Positions 11,801 to 25,000 of a stretch of DNA of 64,000 nt are shown piece after piece. A program made the position numbers and the translations under genes. Where the stretch lies: assembly GCA_027886175.1 (NCBI GenBank), contig JAJNNQ010000003.1, positions 10,264,001-10,328,000 of the forward strand. Direction: 5' to 3'. The stretch is from Phylloscopus collybita. Lineage: Eukaryota; Chordata; Aves; Passeriformes; Phylloscopidae. A model generated the notes under the pieces. It was not told the DNA's origin, searched no databases, and saw nothing but the letters and a program-made list of their open reading frames with translations. Position 1 is the stretch's first letter. Each line of letters starts with the position of its first letter.

Positions 11801-14599
11801 ACACTTTACTGGATTACAAGATAAAGTTATGAAGGTTGAATTGAATATGAATATAGCAACCACATTAATACAAGTGCGATTTCAATTTGTTGAATGATGG
11901 CTTTGGCTATGTTTATTGCAAAGTCTTAAAAATTCTTGGAAGATGAATACTTAGAGAAATTAAATGCATTTCTGCATAGGATTTTTGTAACCACATCAAA
12001 CATGCTTGATAAGTATACATTGTACAACTGTGGGACTCAGTTCTGATCAGAGATATAAGATTCTCCAGTGCCCCTGCTGCAGCAGTATGACATAACTTTG
12101 CCTGGCTGTTCTAGTCTCTTTGCTTGAGTGATTAAAAACAAGATGAGGCAAAGCAATGAATATAGCCTAGGGAAAAATTCTGCCTGGCTCATGAGAGATT
12201 GCAAATGGATCTGATAGATCACTTCCATCTCTAACTCCTTTAGATTCTGTCGTGCTTCTCTCAGGCATTTTGCAAAATACGTGTGACTGTACACATGGAT
12301 TTGCAACGGGTCCAGAGATAAATAGAGCTGTATGTAAACCTGTTTGAGAACTGCTCTCTGAACTGTAGGTTCTGGGGAGTGTTATGTGCAGAGACCTTGC
12401 CACATCTCCATTTTTCAAGGTTTTAAGCTAGACCAGAACAAGTCTTATCAGTTATGAACATCTGTTCCACCTCTTTGCATGTGACATCTACCATGACCAT
12501 GGGATTTACAACTGACTCTCAGGGGTCTCAGTGCTTCTCTTTGGCCTAAAGCTTGTTTTTTCAACATCCCTTCAGAAAATCTCCAAGGGGAGACACACAG
12601 TGACTGGAAGACAATCTTATCTTTGTTCCCTGTGAGACATCACTGGAGTGGCACAGCTACACCTGCGCTCCAGGCAAGATGGGCCACATATGACTGGTTG
12701 TATTGGCATTTACAGCACTTCACTGCAGCTCCAGCCATCTGCATGTGGCAATGAGACCAGCTCCGTTCACTTGTATAAACACTCCACACCTGTGCAACAC
12801 TGCTAAACAGTTGCCTTGTGCATGGAGCAAGCATGGGCTGGATCATCTGCAAAGCAGCTTTGTACAGTGTTCCCTGAGGTGAATCTCTTCTGACATTGGT
12901 ATATTGACCCTGGTACTGGTCAATATAAAACTATCCAGGAAGATCAAAGACGGAATAGTGAGCTCCCTTGTTATAAGCAAAGATATGCCCAGGAGCAGCT
13001 GCCTGTGCACCAGGCTTCCTCTGCACAAGGCTGGTATGAGCTTAGCTGCAGCCCAAAATTGCAGCTGAGCCACGTGAGAGGCATCGTCAGCTTACAAAGG
13101 GCTGGTCATGGGTTGTCTACCTGCAGACAGAGCCTTAACATTCTCCAACATGCCTGTCTCTCCAGGGGCAAGAGCTTGGCTAACATTATAGCCCCAAAAA
13201 GACTGAAGCTCTGAAAGAACTGTAGAAGTCTTCCAGACCCAAGTGGAGCTTGGGTGAGGATTTATGAGGCAAACAGTCCAGAGAGCAGAGCCTGAGATTG
13301 CTCAATGGTCGAGGCACGCATATCTCATGAGTCTTTTGGGGACAGTGCTCAGTGGGGGACAGGGATCTGGGTTTTGCCCCCACAAGCCCTGCAGCACAGA
13401 GGTGTGAGCTTGCAGAGATGGACTATGAACGAGAGCTGAGCTGGGGTTTATTTCCCTGTATGCAGGTGCCAGTTTCACGTGTGTTGCCTGTGCTGTGCTC
13501 CTGTGAGTGACTGAGACTCCCTGGGCAACCTGACACGCACCAGGGAAGGGCAGCTTGTGGCACTGGGAGGTGGGAGGAAAAGAGCTCAGTTCAAAGGCTT
13601 GAAATGCTCAGTTCAAAGACATTTTAACACTTCATAGTTACTTCCTCCTTGCTGTACTGTCTGCCCCTTAACTTTAATACAATAGTCACATTATATCCAT
13701 GGTAAACTTATTGTACAGAATGGAACTTTCTATTTGTTACTCACTAAATCAACAACCAGCTTTGTCCTAAAGCATAAGACATTCTCAGCAAATGCTTGCT
13801 TGCCTAAGATAATGTAAAATGTTGAATAGCTATTCAGTTTGCAATTCACTGAGTATTTCTTAAATACTGATAGAACAATAACAATAAACTATGGGCCTTA
13901 TTTTTTTTTTCTCTTATTGAGGATCTTACAGAGTGTTACAGAAGGTTAAGGTTTGACAACAAGATGGAGCTGGGCATTGCTTTGATAAAAACATTATTTG
14001 TTTGAAAAACACTGAAAAGTGTCGGATTTTGAAAAAAAATTTTGCTGGATTTTTTTCTGCATCTGCTTTCTTACCAAGGTTATCTCTACCTAATACATTA
14101 CTGCCCCCTTCCCAAAGAGTCCCCATTAGAATTTTGAGGGATGTCCAAGGGTCTGGCTGCCACAGTGCCAGTACAGCAGGCCTGACTGTGACTGTTCCTG
14201 TGGGACACATGGCAGCTCAGTCCCACTCCACACTGGTGTTTGGCTGGGCTCATCAGCCCCACAGAATGCTCCCCTTCACTTGTGGATCCATACCAGGAGC
14301 AAGATCAGATGATCCTCAGACAGACCAAAAGGGGAAATGGGACAGACAGGTTCTCCTTGTTTGCCAAGGCTCAGCTGGACCTCTGGGCTGATCCAGTGAG
14401 GGGAGGTTAATTCAGAGAGGAGGGAACAGCTGGGTGAGTGGTGCCCTGCCAGTGACTGCCTGAGAGTGGAAACACACCCGTATCTGGAGATACCTAAGAA
14501 AAAGTCAGTCAGTGCCTTTTCCAAAGGGCTCAGGTTTGGTCCCACCAAGCCAGCCATGGGATGCACTGTGCTGGCTACCTGGGCCCCTCGTGTCCCAGC
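8821..14599. other. Non-coding sequence, no gene seen
   Basis: No gene is supported. The stretch contains a C18 run (9105-9122), a G9 run (9847-9855), and an AT-rich region at about 13620-13920. Frames are up to 147 codons, mutually overlapping on both strands and unrecognised. No tRNA or young transposon is visible. Confidence 0.7.
9105..9122 (+). repeat. Poly(C) run, 18 C
   Basis: An uninterrupted run of 18 C sits between a T-rich and a CT-rich segment. Such C/G runs are prone to length change and to miscounting in sequencing, so the exact length should be treated with caution. Confidence 0.85.
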
Positions 14600-14725
14600 T
14601 TTGCATGCAGGAGCACTGCTCATCCAGCGTTATTTATGGCGAGCGGCTGAGCGCCCAACCATCTGGAGCCCAGCCCCACTAATCATGTCCTCTGCCAAAA
14701 CAAATTGAACCTAATTGGTTGGAAA
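14600..14725. promoter_or_regulatory. Candidate conserved non-coding element
   Basis: A compact segment with a posterior-HOX-like ATTTATGG within 14632-14639, clustered CpGs just after it, an E-box CCATCTGG (14659-14666) of the type used by proneural bHLH factors, and homeodomain-like CTAATCA and CTAATTGG cores near 14690 and 14711. Its composition differs from the flanks. The call is an inference from motif density only. Confidence 0.3.
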
Positions 14726-14757
14726 AGAAGGAGGGGGAGAAGCAGTAACAGCAAAAT

Positions 14758-14775
14758 CAACAACAACAACAACAA
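14758..14775 (+). repeat. (CAA)n microsatellite, about 6 units
   Basis: A short, perfect CAA trinucleotide run just downstream of the candidate element. It has no coding meaning. Confidence 0.85.
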
Positions 14776-16892
14776 ATACCCCAACTCACCCCAACCAGAT
14801 GCTAAAAACAAATCATTAAGTATTATCTAAAGTCAAATTGCACCAACTGTCTGACTGAGGCTGGTCCAAGTCTGGCCTTATCAGCATTCAGCACCACTGC
14901 CCCAGGATGGACGAGGAAACACAGAACAGCACTAAAGAGTAAGCCAGGGACAGAGGGCCTATGTTCCTGTTTCTTCTCCAAGGCCCTTTATGCTCTTTTG
15001 GAAAATAGAAATAGATATATCTAACTGAGAAACAGATCTCGTCATTATCTTTGATTAAACTGGCTGGGAGATGCCTCTCTTTCTCTGATTTCTGCTCTTT
15101 GCAGGCAGTGAAGGAGCTCCCACTTCCTGGCATTGGGATTGGCACAAAGCTCAAGGCTGCAGGTTGGCTCTGGCCTTTGCTGCAGCTGTGAGAAAGTCAC
15201 CCTGCAGCCCTCCTTCTGTCCCATCCATTCTTCCATGGAGGGACTCAGGGCTGTCACTCAGAGTCCACCTTGGCAGCAGGCACTTCCTCACCTTGGGATG
15301 ATGCCAAGGGAGGAGAGCAGCCTGTGTGCCTGCACCTCCAGGACCTCTCTGCCTTGTGGTCTTCTCCTGCCTCAGGGGTCTCCTGCTGCTTCCTGCTCTG
15401 GTGGCTTCTCACCCCACCTTGTCACCACAGGACCTGATCTTCCTGCGGCGCTAGGCGCGGTGACACGGTTCACATCTGCCACTTGTTTGTTCTCTCACCC
15501 TCTCCCTGGGGGAGGACTGTGTGCAATGGACTGTTCTGTTTTGTTTTGTTTTCCTTTCTCCCTGTGTGTATACATATTTTTATATATGCATATGTGGAAA
15601 CATGGATACAGATACAGGCCTGGGTTTCCCAGCTTTCGCCTTCCCTCCTACTCACAGATTAATACCTCTAGGCACACTGCTCTCTCCCCAGAAATAAGTG
15701 AGGCTGTTTGGTTGCACAGCCTCCCACCCCCAGTGTATTCTGCCCCCAGATCTGTTTTTTAAAGGATGCAGACATGGAAAAATACATTAATGTGTCTTAT
15801 ACCTACCAGTCGGGGGACTTGTTCTGGGGTGGCACACTGAAACCTTTCTCCTTCCTAGGCAGGTTCTGGTTTCTAAAATGCTGTGGTTTCCCCTCCAAAA
15901 TCTTTCCACCAGAGGACCTTCTCTTTGCTGTAAAGGAGATGGCTCCATTGAGACATAGAAGAGGCATTGCCGTCAGGAAGTGGGACCCTTCTCCTGAACG
16001 TGGTGTGTTTCCTATTCCAAGGCCATGGCTCGGATGTGATGATAAGGTTGGGTATGGAGGGGTGCATATCACCCACTGGAAAAACTCCCTGCTCCCACAT
16101 GCACAGAGCTCTCCATGACCCATGGTTTTCCCCTCAGCAGAGGATTTTATGCTTGTAACTAGATGGGTACAGATAGGCAAGTCCTAGCTGAAAGCCATCA
16201 GGTAATCTTTTGCAGAGTGATTTTCCTTAATCTTTCTTCTGAGTTTCAGGGTTCATGGAAATCCTTTGGATTCACCTAGAAAAAAACATCTCTGATGTTC
16301 CAAACAGCAGTAATTGGAAGACAGAAATGCCTTGGATGCTGTGGTTTTTATTTTATCTGCTTACAAGCCAGCACTGCCTTCCAGGCAGGTGGTACATGGA
16401 TAAATACAGACCTCTTCACCAGAGAGACAGTTCCCCAGACATTGTTGACAAGGTGAGAGATGTTTCACCTATACTTCCAAAAGCTCTTGGCCTCTTTTGT
16501 CCTTTTCAGTGGAGCTTATCCATTGCTCATCTGGAAATGCTTTCTTCTCTGTTCTCTGTGAGCTTCCTCCACAGAGCTCAGTTCCAGTTCTTTCTTTTCT
16601 CTTTCTTGTGCCATTTTCTCTGCCCCTATTCCAGCTATAAAGGACTTCTTAGTCCCCAGCTCATCCAACATTTTATAATCTCCTCCAAAAATTACTCAAG
16701 CTTCATCTTCAAAATATTGCCATTCCCTAGAGGCCCCTCTCCTTGTAGGCAGCTGTTGTCAAACTCCTTGCCAGCTAGAAACTTCCTATTTTTTTATCCC
16801 AAATATTCTCACACAGCAACTGATCTCTCATTTGTTTTCATGCCAACAGGATCTTTTCACTTGAATAGATCTTCTACTACCCCAGCCTCTGG
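14776..16892. other. Non-coding sequence, no gene seen
   Basis: Contains a small TTTTG-type patch (15535-15551) and a T/C-rich stretch at about 16550-16650. Two of the longest frames of the window lie here, both on the plus strand (15133-15762 and 16255-16932, 209 and 225 codons). Neither shows a recognisable domain, codon pattern or splice structure. The second runs into the CR1-like remnant, which argues against a real coding sequence. Confidence 0.65.
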
Positions 16893-17003
16893 TGTATTTA
16901 CAGACAACAATGCTATGCCCTCTCCTCCTTAGTTTTGCTAGACTAAACAAGCCAAACTCTCTTGAATGTGGGTGAGAAATGCATTCCAGAGACCTGCTGA
17001 ACC
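16893..17003 (-). mobile_element. Ancient CR1-like LINE remnant (3' region)
   Basis: Read on the plus strand, this segment aligns by eye, from memory, to the antisense of the 3' part of amniote CR1 elements. It shows a TATTTACAGACAACAAT block, then CCCTCTCCTCCTTAGTTTTG, then GCTAGACTAAACAAGCCAAA followed by an ACTCTCTT block, then a GAGAAATGCATTCCAGAG block. These fall in the order found in turtle and bird CR1 copies. In that family this reading is antisense, so the element lies on the minus strand. It is heavily diverged, truncated at both ends and non-functional. Its boundaries are approximate and it may extend toward the CCTT array. It supports an amniote, non-mammalian origin for the window. 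Confidence 0.6.
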
Positions 17004-17352
17004 TGGGACACTGACAGAAGCAGCTGCTGGGGGGCCTTTTGGAGCCCTGAAATGCTTTTACCATAAGTTGCTTGTCTGACTGCCAGAACAGTTTGTCTTC
17101 TTCATCCCCATCCTTGGACAATTCCTCCATTTTGTCCTGCTGGACAGTTCCCTCACTCCCAATGTGCTCATTTTACTCCAGCCCTGGACTCGGTCTTGGA
17201 CCTGCACCCACTGGGAAGTTCTGCATCTGCCTGTCTGCCCAGCTTCCTGCACTGAATTTTTGGATGGCAAAGCTGTTCCTGTGGGTAAAAGAATATTTGC
17301 TGTCTGGTACGGTGTCATGTGGGCAGGGAGGCTGCAGAGCCACCTCTCCCTC

Positions 17353-17590
17353 CCTTCCTTCCTTCCTTCCTTCCTTCCTTCCTTCCTTCCTTCCTTCCTT
17401 CCTTCCTTCCTTCCTTCCTTCCTTCCTTCCTTCCTTCCTTCCTTCCTTCCTTCCTTCCTTCCTTCCTTCCTTCCTTCCTTCCTTCCTTCCTTCCTTCCTT
17501 CCTTCCTTCCTTCCTTCCTTCCTTCCTTCCTTCCTTCCTTCCTTCCTTCCTTCCTTCCTTCCTTCCTTCCTTCCTTCCTTCCTTCCTTCC
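17353..17590 (+). repeat. (CCTT)n microsatellite, about 60 perfect units
   Basis: About 238 bases of CCTT repeat with no interruption visible on any line, bounded by CACCTCTCCCTC on the left and CCACAGCCCC on the right. Perfect tetranucleotide arrays this long are usually highly polymorphic, and a homopurine-homopyrimidine tract can adopt triplex (H-DNA) structures in supercoiled DNA. The long open frames reading FLPS on the plus strand and KEGR on the minus strand are products of the array, since four bases taken three at a time gives a four-residue period. They are not proteins. Confidence 0.98.
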
Positions 17591-19020
17591 ACAGCCCCTG
17601 TGTTTCATGGTTGCTGCTCTCTGGAGGAGCAGAGCTTTGTACCCGGTGGAGCTGATCATTCCCTCGCATCCATGGATTTATTCAACCAGCATCCAGAAAA
17701 CACCTGTTCTCTGGGCACAGTTTATGCTGCTTTCAGTGCATTGGCTTTTTTAACCAGTGAAAGTATTGCCATCATCTTTTGAGTTGAAGAGCAGCTCACC
17801 TGGGGGACCACTGGCCTCCCTGTGGAGACAGAGTTTCCGGCAGCTGCAGCGCTGGGGCACAGAGCCTGCCCAGATGATGGCTTTCAGCAGCACAGAGGTG
17901 CAGCTGTGGTCAGCTTTCTCTTTTTTGCAGTTTCACCTATTTCGGTATGACTTCTGGCCAGGCTGTGTCCCAGACCTTCATGGCTCCTGCCACAGCCTGT
18001 GGGCAGCAGCACACAGAGAGCAGCACATTCATATCATGAAACCATGCAAAGTGCTGCAATAGAACAGCTTTCCTGAGGGCTCTGCCTCTGTGCTTGTGTG
18101 TCTGTGCACACACATAGGCTGGTGTTTCAAAATGTGATTTAAGAGCAGAGCAAGTGAGCAGAGTTCAGTGGGGAGTAAGGAACGGGTAGGTAAGAGTATA
18201 AATATAATGTTTCAAGTCTAGGACTACCTTGCTTCATTTTAAGAAAGCCTTGGGAACAGTGTATTTCAGCAGAAGCTTAATTTATATTTGCCAAAGAGTT
18301 GTACTTAGTTCCACGCACCACATTGTTCCTGCAGAGCACCAAAAACACTTTAGAAAGACAGCAAGCTATTGAATCACGTCTGAAGCCTGTAGCTGCATCC
18401 TTGAGACACTTTTTTGAGACACCCTTGGCCTAGACTATTTTAAAGCAGCATGAAACTCATATAGGTAATTTCTTTTTTTCCCTAGCACAAAAGAGCTCTC
18501 TAAAATAAAAGTTTGTGATGTACTCAAGAGAGACAGAGCTCCACTAGGCAGCCAGTCCGTGGCAGTGGAATTCTTCAGCCCATGACCCCTACCCTGAAAT
18601 CAAGAACTGGGCACTGAGCTGAAGTCTGTCCCAAAACAATCCCGGTTGTCTCACCCACTGCTGAGGAGCAACAAAAACAAAGCCAATACATGACAGATTT
18701 TTTTGTTGCCCAGTGGAAAAACACCACAATAACATGAAGAGCAGGCTGCTGGGAGAGCACAGGAGAGAATTAAATGCCCCTCACTGTTGCACATACAGGG
18801 CACTGACATCCCTGGTGGTCATCCAGCACCTGGGGTCAGGTACCCTGGCCATCACTTGTGGATCATGGGCAGCTTTCCTGTTTCCAGCACCAGTTTATGG
18901 AGAAGCATGTTCTGCTCATGAGAAGTTCACAGCTGGAAGCCAGAGTCCTTTGCTGCTCCAGGGTGCTGCAATGTAAGCTCAATGTGTTTCTGAGATCTGC
19001 ACTGTGCATAACATGGCAGT
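17591..19020. other. Non-coding sequence, no gene seen
   Basis: Ordinary composition, with an AT-richer part at about 18200-18520. No recognised frame, RNA gene or repeat is seen. Confidence 0.7.
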
Positions 19021-19086
19021 TTCAGTTCACAGTGGCTTGGGCAATCACTTTCCATTGCCTTACCTTTGTGCCTGCTTGAGTTTTGC
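19021..19086 (+). mobile_element. Possible MIR-type SINE fragment
   Basis: The segment follows the order of the MIR core and downstream region as I remember it. TTCACAGTGG resembles AGCTGTGTGACC, CTTGGGCAATCACTT resembles CTTGGGCAAGTCACTT, and a TTTGTGCC block is followed by GAGTTTTGC (consensus near CTGTGCCTCAGTTTTC). It has gaps and is strongly diverged. Chance resemblance is possible; alignment against a MIR/CORE-SINE library would settle it. Confidence 0.4.
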
Positions 19087-22000
19087 TTTTGTTTTAGGGC
19101 TCAGACTCACCCAAACCTTTGAGGTGAAATTAGCTTAATAGAAAGTATCATGAAAGAAGACAGTACCCGCATTTCCTCCAGCCTGAGCCTGTGAGAAATG
19201 TGCATGAAACTTTGAAATTGGAGGCTGTTTCATGTTTTAAATAATATTGTAAGCAAAACTATTAATCAAAACATTTCCTATTTTCCAACTCACAACACAG
19301 GAACTGATTTCAATGCATCCTTGCAACTCTTTAAAGTGTCTTGGCTTCTTCACTCAAAAGCTCCCAGTGGATCCTCTGCATGGGTAGTATGGTTGCTGTG
19401 ACTTTTTCTCCCAAGCTGGAGTTGTTTCCAACTTCTTTTAGTTTTCACTGTACCAGCAAATCATCTCTTCTTGTTAGAACCAGATATCACCCTGATAGCC
19501 TGAGGGATGAAGTCTGAATTGAACTCATAATTTAGTAGCTATGTAATTTCCATTTCTTCAGTATTTATCTTGAGTGGTCCAGAAAACCTTAGATTTTCTT
19601 GCAGGCTTCCTACCTCTGATCTACTTACTGCAGAAAAATCTGGAAATTTAGCTCTATAACTTTATATCCTTGTCCTTCACATTTTCTCCCCATCCTCCCA
19701 GCTGTCTCTGACCTGCTGCCCTCATGGAGTCCAGCTACAGTTCTAGGTAGGATCTTATGTGATTCAAAAATATCACAGCCTTTAACAATACTGCTTCTTT
19801 ACACATTCTGTTTTCTAGAAGCAGGTTCGTGGCCTGTGATTTTTTGGATACATCACAGCAATTGGCCCACAGAGTGCTACAGTGGATGGGTGGCCTGCTG
19901 TGATGACTCCATACTTTTAATTGGACTTTAGTAACTTTCAAGATAATTAAAATCCCTTCTGTGCAACCTTTCCATGTTCTGGGTCAGAGAGATTAAAACA
20001 CAAGCCCACACACACCAGAGGCAGACTTCTTGTTCTAATATGTTCTGAGCACAGTGAGACAGTTGTTCTGTACTGACTCAGAAGGAAAAGCACACTCTAT
20101 TGAATCAGCAACACCACTTCCTTCCTCTGCAGTTGTACCATTCACTCCGCTCTCTGTGAGAGAACCAGCAAGAGCAGTCGTGAGGAGGAAAGGCTGAGGA
20201 TGCAGAGAAAATGTAGCAAAAGAGACATAGGTAAAATACACTGGAGGGGGAAAGCAACCTTAATCCTCTGCAGCTGATGTCTGTGATTATGTGCTCTTTA
20301 TTAAACAATGTAGCTTGGCTGGAATGGGTGTTACTGAGCTTAACATCCTTCCAATAGCTGATGAAATGCATCATGTCACACTCCCAGGGCACGAATGGTC
20401 ACCGAAGGGGCTGCTTTCGAGAAGGGTCTCTGACCCAACAAAAGGGAGCAGCTGCTCTTCCTAGGCTATGCCATCTGATGTCTCTGTGACCAGACACAGC
20501 TGCCTCAGGATGTTTGTCATAGCCCGTCACAACAACACTGTGGTGAATGACTGATTTCTCTTCCCCACTGCAAAACCCCTGGGCAGCAAGACCCATTTAC
20601 CAGCTCACCTTTTCTGGCAGGATAATTAAAAGGTTTCCCTTTTCTCAAGACCCATTGTATTGTCACATTTGGTTCTGCTGGCTGAGGGAGGCCTGGAGCA
20701 GTGACAATCCCATGTGCCAGGGCAGAGAGGAGGGCTGGCTGCAGAGCTGAGCCCCCCACCACAGAATGCTGATGTTCACTGTTGTGCCTTGGTGGCCAAG
20801 GCTCCAACTTGGTTGCCTTCCACTGGTTACAAGTGGGAACACGGCTTCAGCTGTGATGGGGATCTGTAGCTTCAGATGTGTTTGGCCATGGCTGATGCAG
20901 GAAACTGAAAAGGTATTTAAAATATGTGTAGTTTTGGCACTTAGGAGCATGGTTTAGCAGTGGGCTTGGCAGCGCCTGGTTTATGGCTGACTTTGATGAA
21001 CTTAAACGCAGGCCTTTGCCATCCTAACTGGTTCTGTGATTCCAGGCCTCCATGTCCTTGGTTCAGTCATTCAACACTGAATTCCATGCAGCCCACTGGA
21101 AAACGGGACAAGGAAACACCAGACACAATGACAAAACTTGACAAACCCTTGTTGGGATATTTGACTTTTTCAGGGACTTTTATGGAAGAGGAAGAGTTTA
21201 TGAAGTTGAATTCAGGAACAATCTGGACAAATGTCACCTGATTGTCTTCACTCAACCTAGAACTGAGGCACAGGCATGTGTGCTGTGTCCATTATCAGCA
21301 TCACTGACCAGGGACCATGTCAAAGGAGCTGTTTACAAGGACAGGGAAAAAAGCCATCTATCCAATTCCTGGGTGAGGAGCAGTTATTGGGATTTACGTG
21401 GCACAGTTGGATTTGAAGCAGAACAAGCCAGCCCACCACTCACTAAACAGTCATACTGGTATGAGACCATGGGGGACAAAATGCATGCACAGACAACAGG
21501 AGAGCAAGCTAGAGACATGGTAACAGGATTTGATTTTTAATTTTCCTGCTTTTTTAATATTTTGGCTCTGTCCTGGTGTGTTTTTTTACTGTTTGGTTGG
21601 TTTTGTTTTTTTTTATCATTAAACCTCACAGAACCATGTGAACCAGGGAGCTCAAAAGCTGGGTGAAATTCTTGCCCCAGGCTCTCGACATATAAGATAT
21701 GTTCGTGTGTGTGCATATACATGTCTTCATATGCACAGATGAGTCATTCTCACTCTTGCTCGTGTTATTTCCTGGAGGAGGAAGTGGGGTGGTTCAATCC
21801 AAGGTAGGGCAATGCAGCACACAGACCTCCTGACACGGGGGGTGGCATGCACAGAGGATTTTGTGACTCAGCAGAGGTGGCTGGAAGGGGAACCTGCTGC
21901 CACTTTCCCAGTGGAAGGGTGGGCAAAACATCCCTGTGCCCCCAGTGCCTCAGCTGGTCAGAAAGTTCCAAGTTCCCCCAGTTTCTCTATGTCACTGTGG

Positions 22001-25000
22001 GCAGAGGCAAGACTCAGAGAGGAAACCACAAGTGGTCCAGTCTGCCAGTCTCAGCAAACAGCAGAATGGGCTCCAGGTGCAACCTGTTTGCTTTCCAAAG
22101 AACCCAGGGCATTGCTGTCTGTCCCTTTCCTGGGGAAACATCAGCTCCTGCATGTTTGCCGGGACACACCACCTTCCCCTGCCCTGCCTACCCTGCTTCT
22201 TCCATCTCCTTCTCGAATAGAGATTGACCTTTTTGCTCCTTTGTTGTCCCTTCTTATTAAACCTATGTGATGCCTGGCAGATTTAGGGCTGGCAAAAATG
22301 TGCAGGTCCAATAAAAACTGACCCAGATTGTCACCCGTGATTTGCACCAAACTCAAATGGGACCGTTCCTGAGGCTCTCAGTTGTTTAATTCAGTGTAAG
22401 ATGAATTATTTTTAATCATCTCACTCCTTCTGGTTCCTGGCTGGGGACAGTACCATCTATATTATCATATATTAAAATGGAACTGAGGTTGAGAATGCAC
22501 AGGAACAGCAAAGCAAGCTGTTCCCAGTCTAATTTATGGCTCATCCCATAGCAGAGACCAGTAAAAAGCCTCCAAGAAGGTGTATCCCGTAGAGAAGATG
22601 AACCTGAGTCTGGAGGACCAGCATGCAAATAGGATTTGTATAAACTTTTTAGGACAAGATCTATTGGTGCAAGCACTGTGGGAATCAGAGGAGGGAATTC
22701 AGGCCAGAGTCTGGCCCAGACTGTTGGTTGTCACGCACATCCCACAGCAGGGTGGGAAGCACAGTGCTGCTGGCAGAGCTGGGAGTGCTGGGCCCTGCTT
22801 CCCAGCACCCAGGCTGCACCCCTGGCATTGTCACACATGTGACATGCCCTGGGTGCTCCTGAGCTTTCTGCCTGTGCACACATTTGGTGTCCCCATGCAG
22901 CACATCCCTGGTGGAGGCTGCCCTGGGCCCCAGCTGTGCTCCTCTTGCCCTGGAGCATCACCATTGTTACAACACAAATCCTGCTCAGAAGTGTTCCCTC
23001 AGCACTCAGGGCAGGCGTGTAACTCCTGTACTGCAGTTTGGGACTTCTGTGACACCTTCTGCAATCAAGCTCCCTGGCAGTTACCAGCATTATAAAACCA
23101 CCCCAGGACAGTGACACGTAGGTCCTCTTCTCCCCTCACACCATGCTCGTGGCTGCCGTGGCTCAGAGTTTTGCAAAAGCCATTGGCAGCTTTGTTTGCC
23201 TGGGTGTTGCTGAACATATTCAGAAGTATCACAAGCACAGACATTCCCAACCAGCTCTAAGGCACCAGGAAGAAAATAAAGTGAACAAACAGCTCCACTG
23301 GACTCCAAATTATATTAAAGGCAACCCTCCTTCCTCCATCTCCAGCAAGGTGAGATTTTCTTTGGTGGCAGGCAGTGGTTGTTTCTGCCTGAAAGAAAGA
23401 GGGAGCAGGCTGAAGCTTCCTCTGGGTAGCAGTATAAGGACCATCAGTAAGAATGAGTAGCACAAAAGTAATTTTTGGGGGTTGTAGCAGGCACCTCGGT
23501 CAGAGGACAAACCCCCCTTGCTGCAGTACTGGGAAGCACTGGTACCCTCACAGTGACAGCTGGGATGGCCCAGGGTTGCTCTGGAGTCAGGCAGGGACTC
23601 TGCAGGTGGGATGTCTACAGCAGTATGACCAAGAGACTGAAGTCAGTCAGGGACATCCCTCATGCATCCTTTGCCAGAGCAGGGCTGTCTCTGGATCATG
23701 ACCTGGATGCACTGGGAGCTGCAGCCTGGGGTAACTGGCACTCGTGGGGAGGTGCCCAAAATGTAGGAAAAGCCATTGTGGTGCCAGCTTTGCTGCCAGC
23801 TCTAGGGGCTTGCTGCAGAAGGTGCTGTTTCACCTGAGCTGTAGAGGCTTGGCAGGTCACAGTGGGAGGTACAGAAGCTTCAGCACAGGGTCACCTACAA
23901 GGGCATATAAGGCCAAGGCTTTCAGTCCTGGATTTTTATTTCTTTTTCCAGGGACGTAGAGAAGATTTTCATCAGTCTGAATATGGACAATATTGGCTTT
24001 GCAGTTTTTCTTGTCATTCTGGAAAGTCCAGTTGACTTTCCCTTAACTAATGGAGCCTTTTCCAGGCACACATACAGGACAATTGAAGTACTTTCAATGA
24101 GTTATTTCCAAACAGCATCAGAATGTGTCTTCAAAAGATTCACAGAGGAGATGGAGGACCTTGACATGGTGGCCTGAAGGAGAGCAGAGATGTCCAGCTA
24201 ATGTGGTAAACCATGGTTGTGTATTTTGTAGCCTTGGTGAGTGTCAAGGGGAGGTCAATGCACAGGAATGTGATAAGGACAGTTGTGGTAGATGTTCTGA
24301 ACAGCCAGAGAGCTTAGGCTGATGCAACTGCACAAGAGCAGGTAGTTGTGGATGTACAGTGTTCCTTCTCCAAGCCTAGGGCCATGGTAAGAAATGCAGA
24401 TGTCTGTGCATAAGGCATTTATTAAAATGACCTCACCCATATGTATACATTTTAATCAAGTCAGTGAATGCCTGGTGTGTTTATTTTTAATACAGCACTT
24501 GTTTTGATGTTACAATTGTGATGATGTGGATCTAATGGCAGTGACTCTTCATCTTAGGCCTCAAATCCAGAGCTGAAAGTGAAAAGACACTTTGCATTAC
24601 TTTAAAATACAAAAGGGAATGTCCCTGGGCAAATTAATCCTTCATTTTCATTCTAGACTGTAGTCAGCTGTCTGCTGCCTGGAGTCCACAGTGCACAAGC
24701 TGCTCTGGAGGTCACCTGAGGTGCCTCCTCCTGCCGTTGACCGATAGGTGACAGAAAGGCAAACAGATCTTTGGAGAAGGGTTCACATATACCCTGAACT
24801 CCAGTATCACCTTCAGGGCAAAACACAGTCTTCTACAGCCTTGGATTTTGTTTGAGGTGCTGTGGTTTTCCTCTTTCTTGCCTTGAATATCTCCCCAAAA
24901 GTCCTCAAGAGCAAGGCATATGCCCTAAACTCAGGTCTAGTAGGGCTTTCCATCAGACAGCCTGGTGCTGGTGTTATCTCTTGCAGTAGCAGTTCCCACC

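Noticed and set aside
15133..15762. 209-codon open frame, plus strand
   Set aside because: Unrecognised, within chance length, and opposed by frames on the other strand.
16255..16932. 225-codon open frame, plus strand, the longest not made by a microsatellite
   Set aside because: Composition follows T/C-rich DNA. It runs into a CR1-like remnant and resembles no protein family I know.
17058..17782. Large repeat proteins of FLPS or KEGR type
   Set aside because: They are the CCTT array translated. The four-residue period is forced by a four-base repeat.
24610..24660. Possible further MIR fragment (CCTGGGCAAATTAATCC)
   Set aside because: Only one block resembles the family and the downstream anchor is missing.
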